64,000 nucleotides of DNA from CAWVSB01 sp036960375 (GTDB taxonomy: Bacteria; Pseudomonadota; Gammaproteobacteria; Pseudomonadales; CAWVSB01): assembly GCA_036960375.1 (NCBI GenBank), contig JBALVY010000008.1, forward strand, positions 120,554 through 184,553. Reading direction: 5' to 3'. A program made the position numbers and the translations under genes. The notes beneath the pieces are model-generated. The model searched no databases, had not been told where the DNA came from, and worked only from the letters and a program-made list of their open reading frames with translations. This document shows positions 34,064 to 42,208 of the stretch, one piece after another. Position 1 is the first letter of the stretch. Every line of letters begins with the position of its first letter.

Positions 34064-35251
34064 ATGAGTAAGGCTAAAACGTGGCAAAAGCTGGATTGGC
34101 AAGATCCCTTCCTTTTAGAGCAACAATTAACCGAAGAGCAGAGGATGGTGCGTGATAGCGCCAGACAATATGCTCAGGATAAGCTCGCGCCTCGTGTACA
34201 GGCCGCCTATCGTGAAGAAAGTACCGACCCTGCTATATTCCGCGAGATGGGCGAGATGGGCCTTCTAGGCTCAACTATTCATGGTTACGATTGTCCCGGA
34301 GTCGATTATATAAGCTATGGTTTGATAGCACGGGAAGTTGAGCGTGTGGATTCAGGTTATCGATCGATGATGAGCGTACAGTCTTCCTTGGTGATGTATC
34401 CCATCTATGCCTATGGCAGCGAAGCCCAGCGCGAGAAATATTTACCTAAGCTAGCCCGCGGTGAGTGGATCGGTTGTTTCGGTTTAACCGAGCCGGATTA
34501 CGGATCTGATCCCGGCGGTATGATCACTCGTGCGCACAGCGTAGAGGGAGGCTATAGCCTGAGTGGCGCAAAGATGTGGATTAGCAATAGCCCAATCGCC
34601 GATGTGTTCGTGGTATGGGCGAAAGACGACAATGGTGATATTCGCGGCTTTATTCTTGATCGCGGTATGGAAGGGCTCAGTGCCCCCAAAATAGAGGGCA
34701 AGCTGGCGTTGCGAGCCTCTATCACCGGTGAAATAGTCATGGACGAAGTATTTGTCCCAGCGGATCAGATGCTGCCTAATGCAAAAGGCCTAAGTGGACC
34801 GTTCGGATGTTTGAATAATGCACGTTATGGCATCGCCTGGGGCGCATTGGGTGCGGCAGAAGCCTGCTGGTTCACCGCGCGTGACTATGTCATGGATCGC
34901 AAGCAATTTGGACGTCCATTGGCCGCTAATCAGCTGGTGCAAATGAAGCTCGCCGAGATGCAGACGGAAATTGGACTTGGCCTGCAAGCCGCGCACCGTG
35001 CTGGTGAATTGATGGCAAGCAACCAGATAGCACCAGAGTTGATTTCGCTGATTAAGCGTAATAACTGCGGTAAATCCCTGGATATCGCCCGGGTCGCACG
35101 CGACATGCTTGGTGGTAACGGTATTTCTGATGAGTATCCCATCATGCGTCATATGGTAAACCTCGAGGTAGTTAATACCTACGAAGGCACCCATGATATT
35201 CATGGGCTAATTTTGGGTCGCTCACAAACCGGCATTCAGTCATTCTTCTAG
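34064..35251 (+). CDS. gcdH: Glutaryl-CoA dehydrogenase
   Basis: The 395-residue acyl-CoA dehydrogenase has GCFGLTEPDYGSDPGGM, the KMWISNSPIADVFVVWAK segment and the terminal motif VNTYEGTHDIHGLILGR, whose Glu is the catalytic base of GCDH enzymes. It oxidatively decarboxylates glutaryl-CoA to crotonyl-CoA, in lysine, tryptophan or glutarate breakdown. It is followed 10 bases later by a class III CoA-transferase that can supply glutaryl-CoA, and preceded by a divergent LysR gene. The assignment is strong. Confidence 0.95.
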   Translation: MSKAKTWQKLDWQDPFLLEQQLTEEQRMVRDSARQYAQDKLAPRVQAAYREESTDPAIFREMGEMGLLGSTIHGYDCPGVDYISYGLIAREVERVDSGYRSMMSVQSSLVMYPIYAYGSEAQREKYLPKLARGEWIGCFGLTEPDYGSDPGGMITRAHSVEGGYSLSGAKMWISNSPIADVFVVWAKDDNGDIRGFILDRGMEGLSAPKIEGKLALRASITGEIVMDEVFVPADQMLPNAKGLSGPFGCLNNARYGIAWGALGAAEACWFTARDYVMDRKQFGRPLAANQLVQMKLAEMQTEIGLGLQAAHRAGELMASNQIAPELISLIKRNNCGKSLDIARVARDMLGGNGISDEYPIMRHMVNLEVVNTYEGTHDIHGLILGRSQTGIQSFF

Positions 35252-35261
35252 GAAGATGGTT

Positions 35262-36452
35262 ATGGACGCAGCACTTAGCGGTCTGAAAGTTCTCGATCTG
35301 TCGCGTATTCTGGCGGGCCCTTGGGCTGGCCAGTTATTAGCCGATTTAGGTGCCGAGGTAGTCAAGGTAGAGCAGCCGGGCAGCGGTGATGATACACGTC
35401 GCTGGGGGCCGCCCTATATGAGCGACGACCGCGGCGAGCCTACCGCTGAGTCAGCGTATTTTATGTGCGCTAATCGCGGCAAGAAATCAGTCTGTATCGA
35501 TATTAAATCACCGCAGGGTCAGGCTAAAATTCAGGCCCTGGTGGCAGATGCCGATATCGTGATAGAAAACTTTAAGACTGGCGGTGCGCAAAAATATGGT
35601 CTGGATTATGACCGCCTGAGCTCGATTAACCCGCGCATTATCTATTGCTCAATTACCGGCTTTGGCCAAACTGGCCCGTATGCCACAAGGCCTGGTTATG
35701 ATTTTTTAGTACAGGCAATGGGTGGCTTGATGAGTATCACCGGTCAAGCCGACGGCCAAGCAGGTGCTGGCCCACAAAAGGTCGGTGTCGCCCTCACTGA
35801 TATTATGACAGGCCTATACGCGACAGTCGGTATTCTCGCTGCGGTCAATGAGCGAAACCGCTCTGGCAAAGGGCAGGCCATTGACTTGGCATTGCTGGAT
35901 GTTACTGCGGCAACTCTGGCCAACCAGGCGACAAATTATCTGGTAGGCGGGCAGGTGCCAGAGCGGATGGGCAATGCACATCCCAATATTGTGCCGTATC
36001 AATCGTTTCAGACTGCTGATGGCTACTGCATCTTTGCGGTGGGTAATGACAGTCAGTTTACCAGTTTTGTCGACCTGCTGGGTCGCCCGGATTTGGCCCT
36101 TAATCCACTCTATGTTACTAATAAGGCCCGGGTGGAAAATCGGCAATCGCTGATACCGCAACTGGAAGCCGAAGTTGTTATACAGACAACGGAGTACTGG
36201 ATTAAGGCCTGTGAACAGGCCGGCGTGCCTGCGGGCCCAATCAATACGGTTGATCAGGTATTTGCCAACCCGCAAATTAATGCCCGTGGTATGCGTGTTC
36301 AGTTACAGCATAGCCTCGGTAATACGGTAGAAGTACCGGGTAACCCGATTAAACTATCGCGTACCCCGGTGAGCTATGATCTGGCACCGCCCTTATTGGG
36401 TGAACATACCGATGAGATATTATCGGAAAAGACCCCGAAGGCCGGCAGCTAA
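35262..36452 (+). CDS. gcdG: Class III (CaiB/BaiF) CoA-transferase, glutarate CoA-transferase-like
   Basis: The ATG at 35262 is chosen because AGGAAG lies 6 bases before it, while an in-frame ATG at 35256 abuts that site; this gives 396 residues. Family III features include LSRILAGPWAGQLLADLGAEVVKVEQPG, ENFKTGGAQKYGLDY and the catalytic Asp in GVALTDIMTGLYA. Following gcdH, it probably transfers CoA from succinyl-CoA to glutarate. Its end overlaps the convergent FadH-like gene by 4 bases. Confidence 0.87.
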   Translation: MDAALSGLKVLDLSRILAGPWAGQLLADLGAEVVKVEQPGSGDDTRRWGPPYMSDDRGEPTAESAYFMCANRGKKSVCIDIKSPQGQAKIQALVADADIVIENFKTGGAQKYGLDYDRLSSINPRIIYCSITGFGQTGPYATRPGYDFLVQAMGGLMSITGQADGQAGAGPQKVGVALTDIMTGLYATVGILAAVNERNRSGKGQAIDLALLDVTAATLANQATNYLVGGQVPERMGNAHPNIVPYQSFQTADGYCIFAVGNDSQFTSFVDLLGRPDLALNPLYVTNKARVENRQSLIPQLEAEVVIQTTEYWIKACEQAGVPAGPINTVDQVFANPQINARGMRVQLQHSLGNTVEVPGNPIKLSRTPVSYDLAPPLLGEHTDEILSEKTPKAGS

Positions 36453-38473
36453 AGAACCGCTGCAAGTCGTGTTGCCTGGTCTATAGCGCGCTTTGCATCC
36501 AGCTCCACAGCGACATCGGCGCCGCCGATCAGATGATAGGGTTTCAGCAGACCCTCGGTTAGTTCTCGCAGTGGGTCCTGCCCCGCGCAGATGATGACGT
36601 TATCAACATCCAATATACGACTTACCCCTCCGACGTTGATGTGTAGACCTTGGTCATCAATTTTTGTGTATTCACAGCCGGGTATCATGGCGACACCCTT
36701 ATTCAGTAAGCCCAGTCGATGTGCCCAGCCAGTGGTTTTACCCAGACCCCCACCAACTTTTGACGTTTTACGTTGCAATAGGGTGATTTCTCGAGAGGAG
36801 CTTTCAGGCTTTGCCGTTATGCCTTCAACACCACCTCTGGCTTTGAGCGACATGTCGATGCCCCATTCTTGCATAAACGCAGGAATATCCTGGCTTGGTG
36901 TACTGTCGCCGTGTGCCAGATACTCGCTTACATCAAAACCAATTCCGCCGGCACCTATAACAGCCACTTTACTACCGACCGGCTTTTTATCTCGCAGTAC
37001 ATCCAGATAATTTAATACTTTTGGGTGTTCAATTCCTTCAATATCAGGAAGCCGTGGCGCGATGCCTGTGGCGACTACTACCTCATCAAAGTTACTATTA
37101 TTCAACGTCTTAGCGCTTACTCTTGTGTTTAATTCTACATTTGTTCCAGTGCGCTCCAATTCAGAGGAATAGTACCTTAGCGTTTCATTAAATTCTTCTT
37201 TTCCCGGTACTTGTTTGGCTATATTAAACTGGCCACCAATCTCAGATGCGGAATCAAACAGTGTGACATTATGGCCGATACTTGCCGCACTTGTGGCAAA
37301 TGCCAGCCCGGCAGGCCCCGCGCCCACAACGGCTATTTTTTTGATGTTTACTGCAGGCAACAGATTTAGCTCTGTTTCATGGCAGGCTCGAGGGTTCACC
37401 AGGCAGGAGCTCATCTTGCCCATAAATGCATGGTCGAGACAGGCCTGGTTACAGCCAATGCAGGTATTTATGTTATCACTGCGTCCTGCTTTTGCCTTAT
37501 TCATAAACTCAGGGTCGGCCAGAAACGGACGAGCCATAGACACCATATCGGCATCACCACGAGCCAATACGGACTCGGCGACTTCTGGTGTATTGATGCG
37601 GTTAGATGTTATTACCGGTATGTTGAGCTGCTTGCGAAATTTGGCGGTTACCCAGGTGAAAGCCGCCCGCGGTACTTTAGTCGCTATAGTAGGGATGCGT
37701 GCTTCATGCCAGCCGATGCCGGTGTTGATAATAGTGGCGCCGGCGGCTGCAACGGCGTTGCCCAACTCAATGATCTCCTCACTGCTGCTGCCTCCCTCTA
37801 CCAGGTCGAGCATGGATAGCCGGTATATAATGATAAAGTTTTTGCCTACTGCTTCTCTAATGCGGCGCACAACTTCGATGGCTATACGGGTGCGATTGCC
37901 ATAATCGCCGCCCCATGCGTCTTCGCGGTGATTGGTGCGCTTTACAATGAATTGGTTGAGGAAATAGCCCTCGGAGCCCATCACCTCGACACCGTCATAG
38001 CCGGCCCGCTGTGCGATCACTGCGGTAGTGACAAAGTCCGCTATTTGTTTCTCAATTTCATCCCCGCTGAGCTCGCGCGGTTTGAAGGGATTAATAGGCG
38101 CTTGAATGGCAGACGGCGCAATGAGGGCAGGGTTTGCGGCATAACGCCCGGCATGGAGAATTTGCAGGCAAATTTTACTATCTTCAGCGTGTACTGCGTC
38201 GGTAATGAGCCTGTGGTCGTCTGCGTCTTGGTCCGTGTGTAACAAGCTTGCCCCTGGTTTAACGGCAGATTCTTCGTTTGGGCTAAAACCTCCGGTGACT
38301 ATCAGAGCGACGCCGCCCCGAGCCCGTTCAGCATAATATGCTGCCATTCGTTCAAAGCCGTTGTCAGCTTCTTCAAGACCAGTATGCATAGAGCCCATAA
38401 TCGAGCGGTTTTTAAGGCTGGTAAAACCGAGATCGAGGCTTTTGAAAAGGTTGGGGTAAAGGGAAGTAGTCAT
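36449..38473 (-). CDS. fadH: NADPH-dependent 2,4-dienoyl-CoA reductase
   Basis: Met at 38473 is preferred as the start: a GGAG lies upstream and the protein then begins MTTSLYPNLFKSLDLG as in the family (674 residues). The N-terminal half is an old-yellow-enzyme TIM barrel (IMGSMHTGLEE, GYDGVEVMGSEGYFLNQF), followed by the 4Fe-4S motif CIGCNQAC plus a Cys 12 residues on, and FAD/NADPH Rossmann domains (VVGAGPAGLAFA; VIGAGGIGFDV). It reduces 2,4-dienoyl-CoA intermediates of unsaturated fatty-acid oxidation. It is divergent from a TetR gene. Confidence 0.93.
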   Translation of the reverse strand: MTTSLYPNLFKSLDLGFTSLKNRSIMGSMHTGLEEADNGFERMAAYYAERARGGVALIVTGGFSPNEESAVKPGASLLHTDQDADDHRLITDAVHAEDSKICLQILHAGRYAANPALIAPSAIQAPINPFKPRELSGDEIEKQIADFVTTAVIAQRAGYDGVEVMGSEGYFLNQFIVKRTNHREDAWGGDYGNRTRIAIEVVRRIREAVGKNFIIIYRLSMLDLVEGGSSSEEIIELGNAVAAAGATIINTGIGWHEARIPTIATKVPRAAFTWVTAKFRKQLNIPVITSNRINTPEVAESVLARGDADMVSMARPFLADPEFMNKAKAGRSDNINTCIGCNQACLDHAFMGKMSSCLVNPRACHETELNLLPAVNIKKIAVVGAGPAGLAFATSAASIGHNVTLFDSASEIGGQFNIAKQVPGKEEFNETLRYYSSELERTGTNVELNTRVSAKTLNNSNFDEVVVATGIAPRLPDIEGIEHPKVLNYLDVLRDKKPVGSKVAVIGAGGIGFDVSEYLAHGDSTPSQDIPAFMQEWGIDMSLKARGGVEGITAKPESSSREITLLQRKTSKVGGGLGKTTGWAHRLGLLNKGVAMIPGCEYTKIDDQGLHINVGGVSRILDVDNVIICAGQDPLRELTEGLLKPYHLIGGADVAVELDAKRAIDQATRLAAVL

Positions 38474-38519
38474 GGATTTTAGGCTCCGAGTGCTCTTTGC
38501 TGTGTTTGTTTTATAACTG

Positions 38520-38564
38520 GACGGCGTCAAGATAGCGATATATTTTGACGCTGTCAAGATCGCT
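38520..38564. promoter_or_regulatory. Repeated operator candidate between fadH and tetR
   Basis: Two related direct copies, GACGGCGTCAAGATAGCG at 38520-38537 and GACGCTGTCAAGATCGCT at 38547-38564, are 27 bases apart. An inverted pair GCGTCAA (38524-38530) and TTGACGC (38545-38551) also spans them. The region lies 47 bases upstream of fadH and 16 bases upstream of the TetR start, where repressor binding would affect both genes. Confidence 0.65.
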
Positions 38565-38579
38565 TGTTATCTTTGGCGA

Positions 38580-39185
38580 ATGACAAAACAGACAAAACCC
38601 ACATACCACCACGGTGATCTACGCCAATCCTTGTTGAGCGGTGCGGCTGAGATTATCCGCACCGAAGGTTCAGATGCGCTTAGCATGCGCAAATTAGCCG
38701 ATAAGGTCGGTGTCTCACGAACTGCGCCATATCACCATTTTATCGACAAGCACGCTTTGCTCTGCGCTTTGGGAGAAGAGGGTTTCAGACAGCATTTGGC
38801 GGTGTTCTCCGAAGCTGGCAGCGATCAAGGTGTAGATTTAGAGCGTGATATTCGACTCTATGTCTCCCGCTATGTGGATTACGCGACGGCGCACCCTGAG
38901 TATTATGACTTGATGTTTGGTCGCGAGATCTGGAAAAGCGGAGAAGTGACTGACTCGCTCAAGCAATGTGCAGGCGAAGCATTCAGATTGTATAAAGAGC
39001 AAATGGCAGACTGGATTATCGCAGCAGGGCATAACGACGATATCCCACCGCGTGTTGAACAGGCTACCTGGGGCGCATTACACGGTATATCGAGGTTACT
39101 GATAGACGGCATTTATACCGATGAAGAAGCCAAAAAAGAGATCTGTGACGCTTGCGCCACAATGATCATCAACAGTTTAAAATGA
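38580..39185 (+). CDS. TetR family regulator divergent from fadH
   Basis: The 201-residue protein has a helix-turn-helix at about 12-60 (LLSGAAEIIRTEGSDALSMRKLADKVGVSRTAPYHHFIDK) and a C-terminal TetR_C-like domain with a WG-LHG-RLL-DG segment near residue 165. It is divergent from fadH with a repeat-rich operator candidate 16 bases from its start, so it likely represses fadH and itself. Its ligand may be an acyl-CoA; this is inferred from context. Confidence 0.89.
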   Translation: MTKQTKPTYHHGDLRQSLLSGAAEIIRTEGSDALSMRKLADKVGVSRTAPYHHFIDKHALLCALGEEGFRQHLAVFSEAGSDQGVDLERDIRLYVSRYVDYATAHPEYYDLMFGREIWKSGEVTDSLKQCAGEAFRLYKEQMADWIIAAGHNDDIPPRVEQATWGALHGISRLLIDGIYTDEEAKKEICDACATMIINSLK

Positions 39186-39269
39186 CCAATGTTTTAGAAT
39201 TCTACGTTGCGCTATAGTCCGTCGGTGTTTAGTGCTTTAATTACTTCCATATAAAAATAGGGGGATATC

Positions 39270-41120
39270 ATGGGTGATGCCCTGATATATCTGGATGCCG
39301 ACAGTGAGCTCAATCTGCAGGCCCAGATCAGACAGAAATTGGTCGATGCGATTAGCAAGCGTACATTTCCAGTAGGTCGCAGATTACCCTCTTCACGTAA
39401 GCTCGCCGAGCAGTTGAGTGTCGCTCGCAATACCGTAGTTCTGGTATATCAGCAGTTAATCGATGAGGGCTATCTTGTTAGCCGTGAGCGCAGCGGAATT
39501 TACGTTAACGAGAAAATACTGCATGACAAAGTGGGCTTTGAAGGTCGACCTGTTAAATCTAAACAAAGCTCGACCGTTTGGCGTAAGCGGCTTAGATCTC
39601 GGGTTGTCAAAGATCCTGAATTCAGTAGCCCACCTAATTGGCAGCAATATCCTTATCCGTTTATAGACGGCCAGTTCGATAAATCCCTGTATCCCATTAA
39701 AGAGTGGCGTGAAGCTAGCCGACAAGCAATGGCAGTCGCCGAGATACACAAATGGGCAGGGGATAGCGGCGATGTAGACGACCCAATGCTGATTGAGGAA
39801 ATTCGCACAAAGGTACTGCCACGCAGAGGTATTCATGCCGAAGCAGATGAGATTCTGTTAACGGTTGGCGCCCAACAAGCGCTGTATATACTGGCCAAGT
39901 TACTGGTTGATACAACAACCTCGGTTGCGGTCGAGGAGCCGGGCTACCCCGGCATGCGGGAGCTGTTGGCGCAGCGTGGTGCGCCTATGGTGTACCAACC
40001 GGTGGACGAGGATGGACTGCAGGTGGACAGCAGAATTGATGGCTGTCAGGTGGTTTATGTCACGCCAAGCCACCAAACGCCTACTACCGTGACAATGTCA
40101 TTAGAGCGCAGGCAAGTTTTACTTGCCAAGGCCGAGGCTCAAGACATGTTAATCATTGAAGATGACTTCGAGTTTGAAAGTAATTATCTTGGACATCCAC
40201 ACCCCGCTTTACGCAGTATGGATAATGGTGATCGGGTGATCTATGTATCTTGTCTGTCGAAGGTATTGTCGCCGGGTTTACGTATAGGCTATATGGTGGC
40301 AGCGCCTGAATTGATTGCGGAGGCCCGCAAACTGCGTCGCCTCATGGTCAATCACCCGCCTAGAAACAACCAGCGTACCGCGGCATTTTTCCTCTCATTG
40401 GGGAATTATGACGCTTTTATCATGCACCTTCATGACACCTTTCGAGAGCGTTGGACTGAGCTGCGAAAAGCCCTCAATTATTATATGGTTGAATACGCGG
40501 ATATGACACCTGCCCAGGGTGGTACATCGTTTTGGGTCAAAGGGCCGGACAATCTGGATGTAAAATACCTGACAACAGAGGCAGCCCGCAGGGGTATTTT
40601 GATAGAACCGGTCGACCATTATTACGCAACGGCGGAGTCGCCAGATAATTGTTTTCGTCTCGGTGTCAGTAGTTTACCGGCTGAAAATATCCGTGAAGGT
40701 ATAGAGAAACTGGCAGAATTGATTCAGGAATTGTCGGCAAATAAGTCTGCTGACGTCAGTTCGGCCAAGGTGAATTACCTGCGTGGCGATCAGCTGAAAC
40801 AGACAATGACTGATGTCACCCTGCTGTGCAAAACTATTTACGGTGATCCTTGCACCATTGAGCTGTTTGCAGACGGTAGCATGAAAGGGGTTGCCGGCTA
40901 CTCCAATGAAGACCGTGATGAAGGTCGATGGTGGGTAGAGGGTGACCATTGGTGTCGGCAATGGAATCGCTGGAGTTACGCTGAAAAGCGTTCGTACCGC
41001 ATGTTTATCAAGGGCAGCAAGATACAGTGGTTTGATGAAGACGGTAGCCTGGTAGAGACAGCGGCTATTCGACATGAAATCAGTTCTTCTTCTGAAGAAC
41101 CTTCAAATCTGGACTCATAG
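39270..41120 (+). CDS. MocR/PdxR-type regulator with an added C-terminal domain
   Basis: The 616-residue protein has a GntR winged helix (about 12-75, KLVDAISKRTFPVGRRLPSSRKLAEQLSVARNTV), a linker, and a fold-type I aminotransferase domain (about 120-480) with the PLP-Lys motif SCLSKVLSPGLRIGYM. Typical MocR proteins end near residue 480-500. Here about 120 more residues follow, containing a Trp-rich stretch GRWWVEGDHWCRQWNRWSY and IQWFDEDGSLV, which I do not recognise with certainty. It precedes the nitrilase/TonB locus and its stop codon lies inside the first CTGG direct repeat, so control of that locus is likely. Confidence 0.9.
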   Translation: MGDALIYLDADSELNLQAQIRQKLVDAISKRTFPVGRRLPSSRKLAEQLSVARNTVVLVYQQLIDEGYLVSRERSGIYVNEKILHDKVGFEGRPVKSKQSSTVWRKRLRSRVVKDPEFSSPPNWQQYPYPFIDGQFDKSLYPIKEWREASRQAMAVAEIHKWAGDSGDVDDPMLIEEIRTKVLPRRGIHAEADEILLTVGAQQALYILAKLLVDTTTSVAVEEPGYPGMRELLAQRGAPMVYQPVDEDGLQVDSRIDGCQVVYVTPSHQTPTTVTMSLERRQVLLAKAEAQDMLIIEDDFEFESNYLGHPHPALRSMDNGDRVIYVSCLSKVLSPGLRIGYMVAAPELIAEARKLRRLMVNHPPRNNQRTAAFFLSLGNYDAFIMHLHDTFRERWTELRKALNYYMVEYADMTPAQGGTSFWVKGPDNLDVKYLTTEAARRGILIEPVDHYYATAESPDNCFRLGVSSLPAENIREGIEKLAELIQELSANKSADVSSAKVNYLRGDQLKQTMTDVTLLCKTIYGDPCTIELFADGSMKGVAGYSNEDRDEGRWWVEGDHWCRQWNRWSYAEKRSYRMFIKGSKIQWFDEDGSLVETAAIRHEISSSSEEPSNLDS

Positions 41121-41161
41121 AGACTACAAAACTGGTTCTATTTCTATTTCCTGGTTATTTG
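41109..41161 (+). repeat. CTGG direct repeats before the nitrilase gene
   Basis: CTGGACTCATA at 41109-41119 and CTGGTTCTATT at 41132-41142 are 23 bases apart, with a weaker CTGGTTATTTG at 41151-41161. The first copy overlaps the MocR stop codon. The same composite occurs at 42084-42117. Paired direct repeats at near two-turn spacing suit MocR-type regulators. Confidence 0.5.
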
Positions 41162-41235
41162 TACATTAGCTTCACTCATAGAGAAGTTGGCCAAGCGCGT
41201 TGGCTAATAATAAATAACAGAGTGCGGAGTACTGA

Positions 41236-42105
41236 ATGCCCGAGTTTGCAATAGCCGGTTTGCAACTGGAATTATCCAATCAGGATAATCTCTATTTTAT
41301 CCAAAACGAAATCGACAAAGTGATGCTGCGTTTCCCTTGGGTCAATATGATTGTCTTGGGTGAGTTGGCGACTTACGGCCCAAACCCGGCTAACGCGCAG
41401 AATATGCCAGGCGAGGCCGAGCGCCTTTATTGCAAGATTGCAGAGCAGCATGGCATCTGGTTAATTCCCGGAACCCTGTTTGAGCGCCGCGGCGACCAAA
41501 TAAGCAATACCGCACCCGTGATCAACCCCGACGGCGAGGTTGTCACACGATATCGCAAGATGTTCCCGTTCGAGCCTTACGAAACAGGTATTACCCCCGG
41601 CGACGAGTTTGTGGTTTTTGATGTGCCGGAAGTAGGGCGTTTTGGAGTATCTATTTGCTATGACCAATGGTTCCCTGAAACCACCCGAACGCTAGCCTGG
41701 ATGGGCGCTGAGGTGATTATTTGCCCCACTATGACCAATACCATTGATCGTGATGTTGAGCTGGCTATGGCTCAGGCCAACGCAGCATCCAACCAATGTT
41801 ACTTCCTGAACATCAATGTGGCTGGCAACCTGGGCTATGGCAAATCGATTGTTGTTGGCCCAGATGGCGCGGTTATTCACGTATCGGGCAGTGGGAAAGA
41901 AGTCATCCCAATTGAGATTGATGTGGAGAAGGTCCGCCGCGTGAGAGAACGCGGATTACATGGCCTGGGCCAGGTATTAAAGTCATTTCGCGATAGTAAA
42001 GTCACTTTCCCTCCCTATATCGAGGGTCATGCAAACTCAGAGTCACTGCAGGCTCTGGGCGAATTAAAGCTACCAGAATCCAGCTGGACTCATAAAGAGT
42101 CCTGA
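41236..42105 (+). CDS. Nitrilase-superfamily carbon-nitrogen hydrolase
   Basis: The 289-residue protein has an intact nitrilase triad: Glu43 in VLGELATYG, Lys108 in YRKMFPF and Cys141 in SICYDQWFPE. Family members cleave nitriles, amides or carbamoyl groups in the cytoplasm; no signal peptide is present. The subfamily is not clear, though an aliphatic amidase or N-carbamoyl hydrolase role would fit. It sits between a MocR regulator and a TonB-dependent receptor and has a truncated paralogue at 46501. Both ends are flanked by CTGG repeats. Confidence 0.88.
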   Translation: MPEFAIAGLQLELSNQDNLYFIQNEIDKVMLRFPWVNMIVLGELATYGPNPANAQNMPGEAERLYCKIAEQHGIWLIPGTLFERRGDQISNTAPVINPDGEVVTRYRKMFPFEPYETGITPGDEFVVFDVPEVGRFGVSICYDQWFPETTRTLAWMGAEVIICPTMTNTIDRDVELAMAQANAASNQCYFLNINVAGNLGYGKSIVVGPDGAVIHVSGSGKEVIPIEIDVEKVRRVRERGLHGLGQVLKSFRDSKVTFPPYIEGHANSESLQALGELKLPESSWTHKES

Positions 42106-42117
42106 ACTGGATCTATA
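42084..42117 (+). repeat. CTGG direct repeats before the TonB receptor gene
   Basis: CTGGACTCATA at 42084-42094 is identical to the copy at 41109, and CTGGATCTATA at 42107-42117 follows with the same 23-base period. The pair straddles the nitrilase stop codon, 92 bases upstream of the receptor start. Confidence 0.5.
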
Positions 42118-42208
42118 GATTTTTACACGTTTGGCATAACGTTAATTTGTCGATAAATATAAAACTTAGTACTTCAACGGTTAATTGGCTCAAAATAGGG
42201 AAACATAT

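Noticed and set aside
41186..41205. GCCAA-GCGCG-TTGGC hairpin upstream of the nitrilase
   Set aside because: Only a 5-bp stem, no T tail, and the related upstream region of the second copy does not preserve it well.
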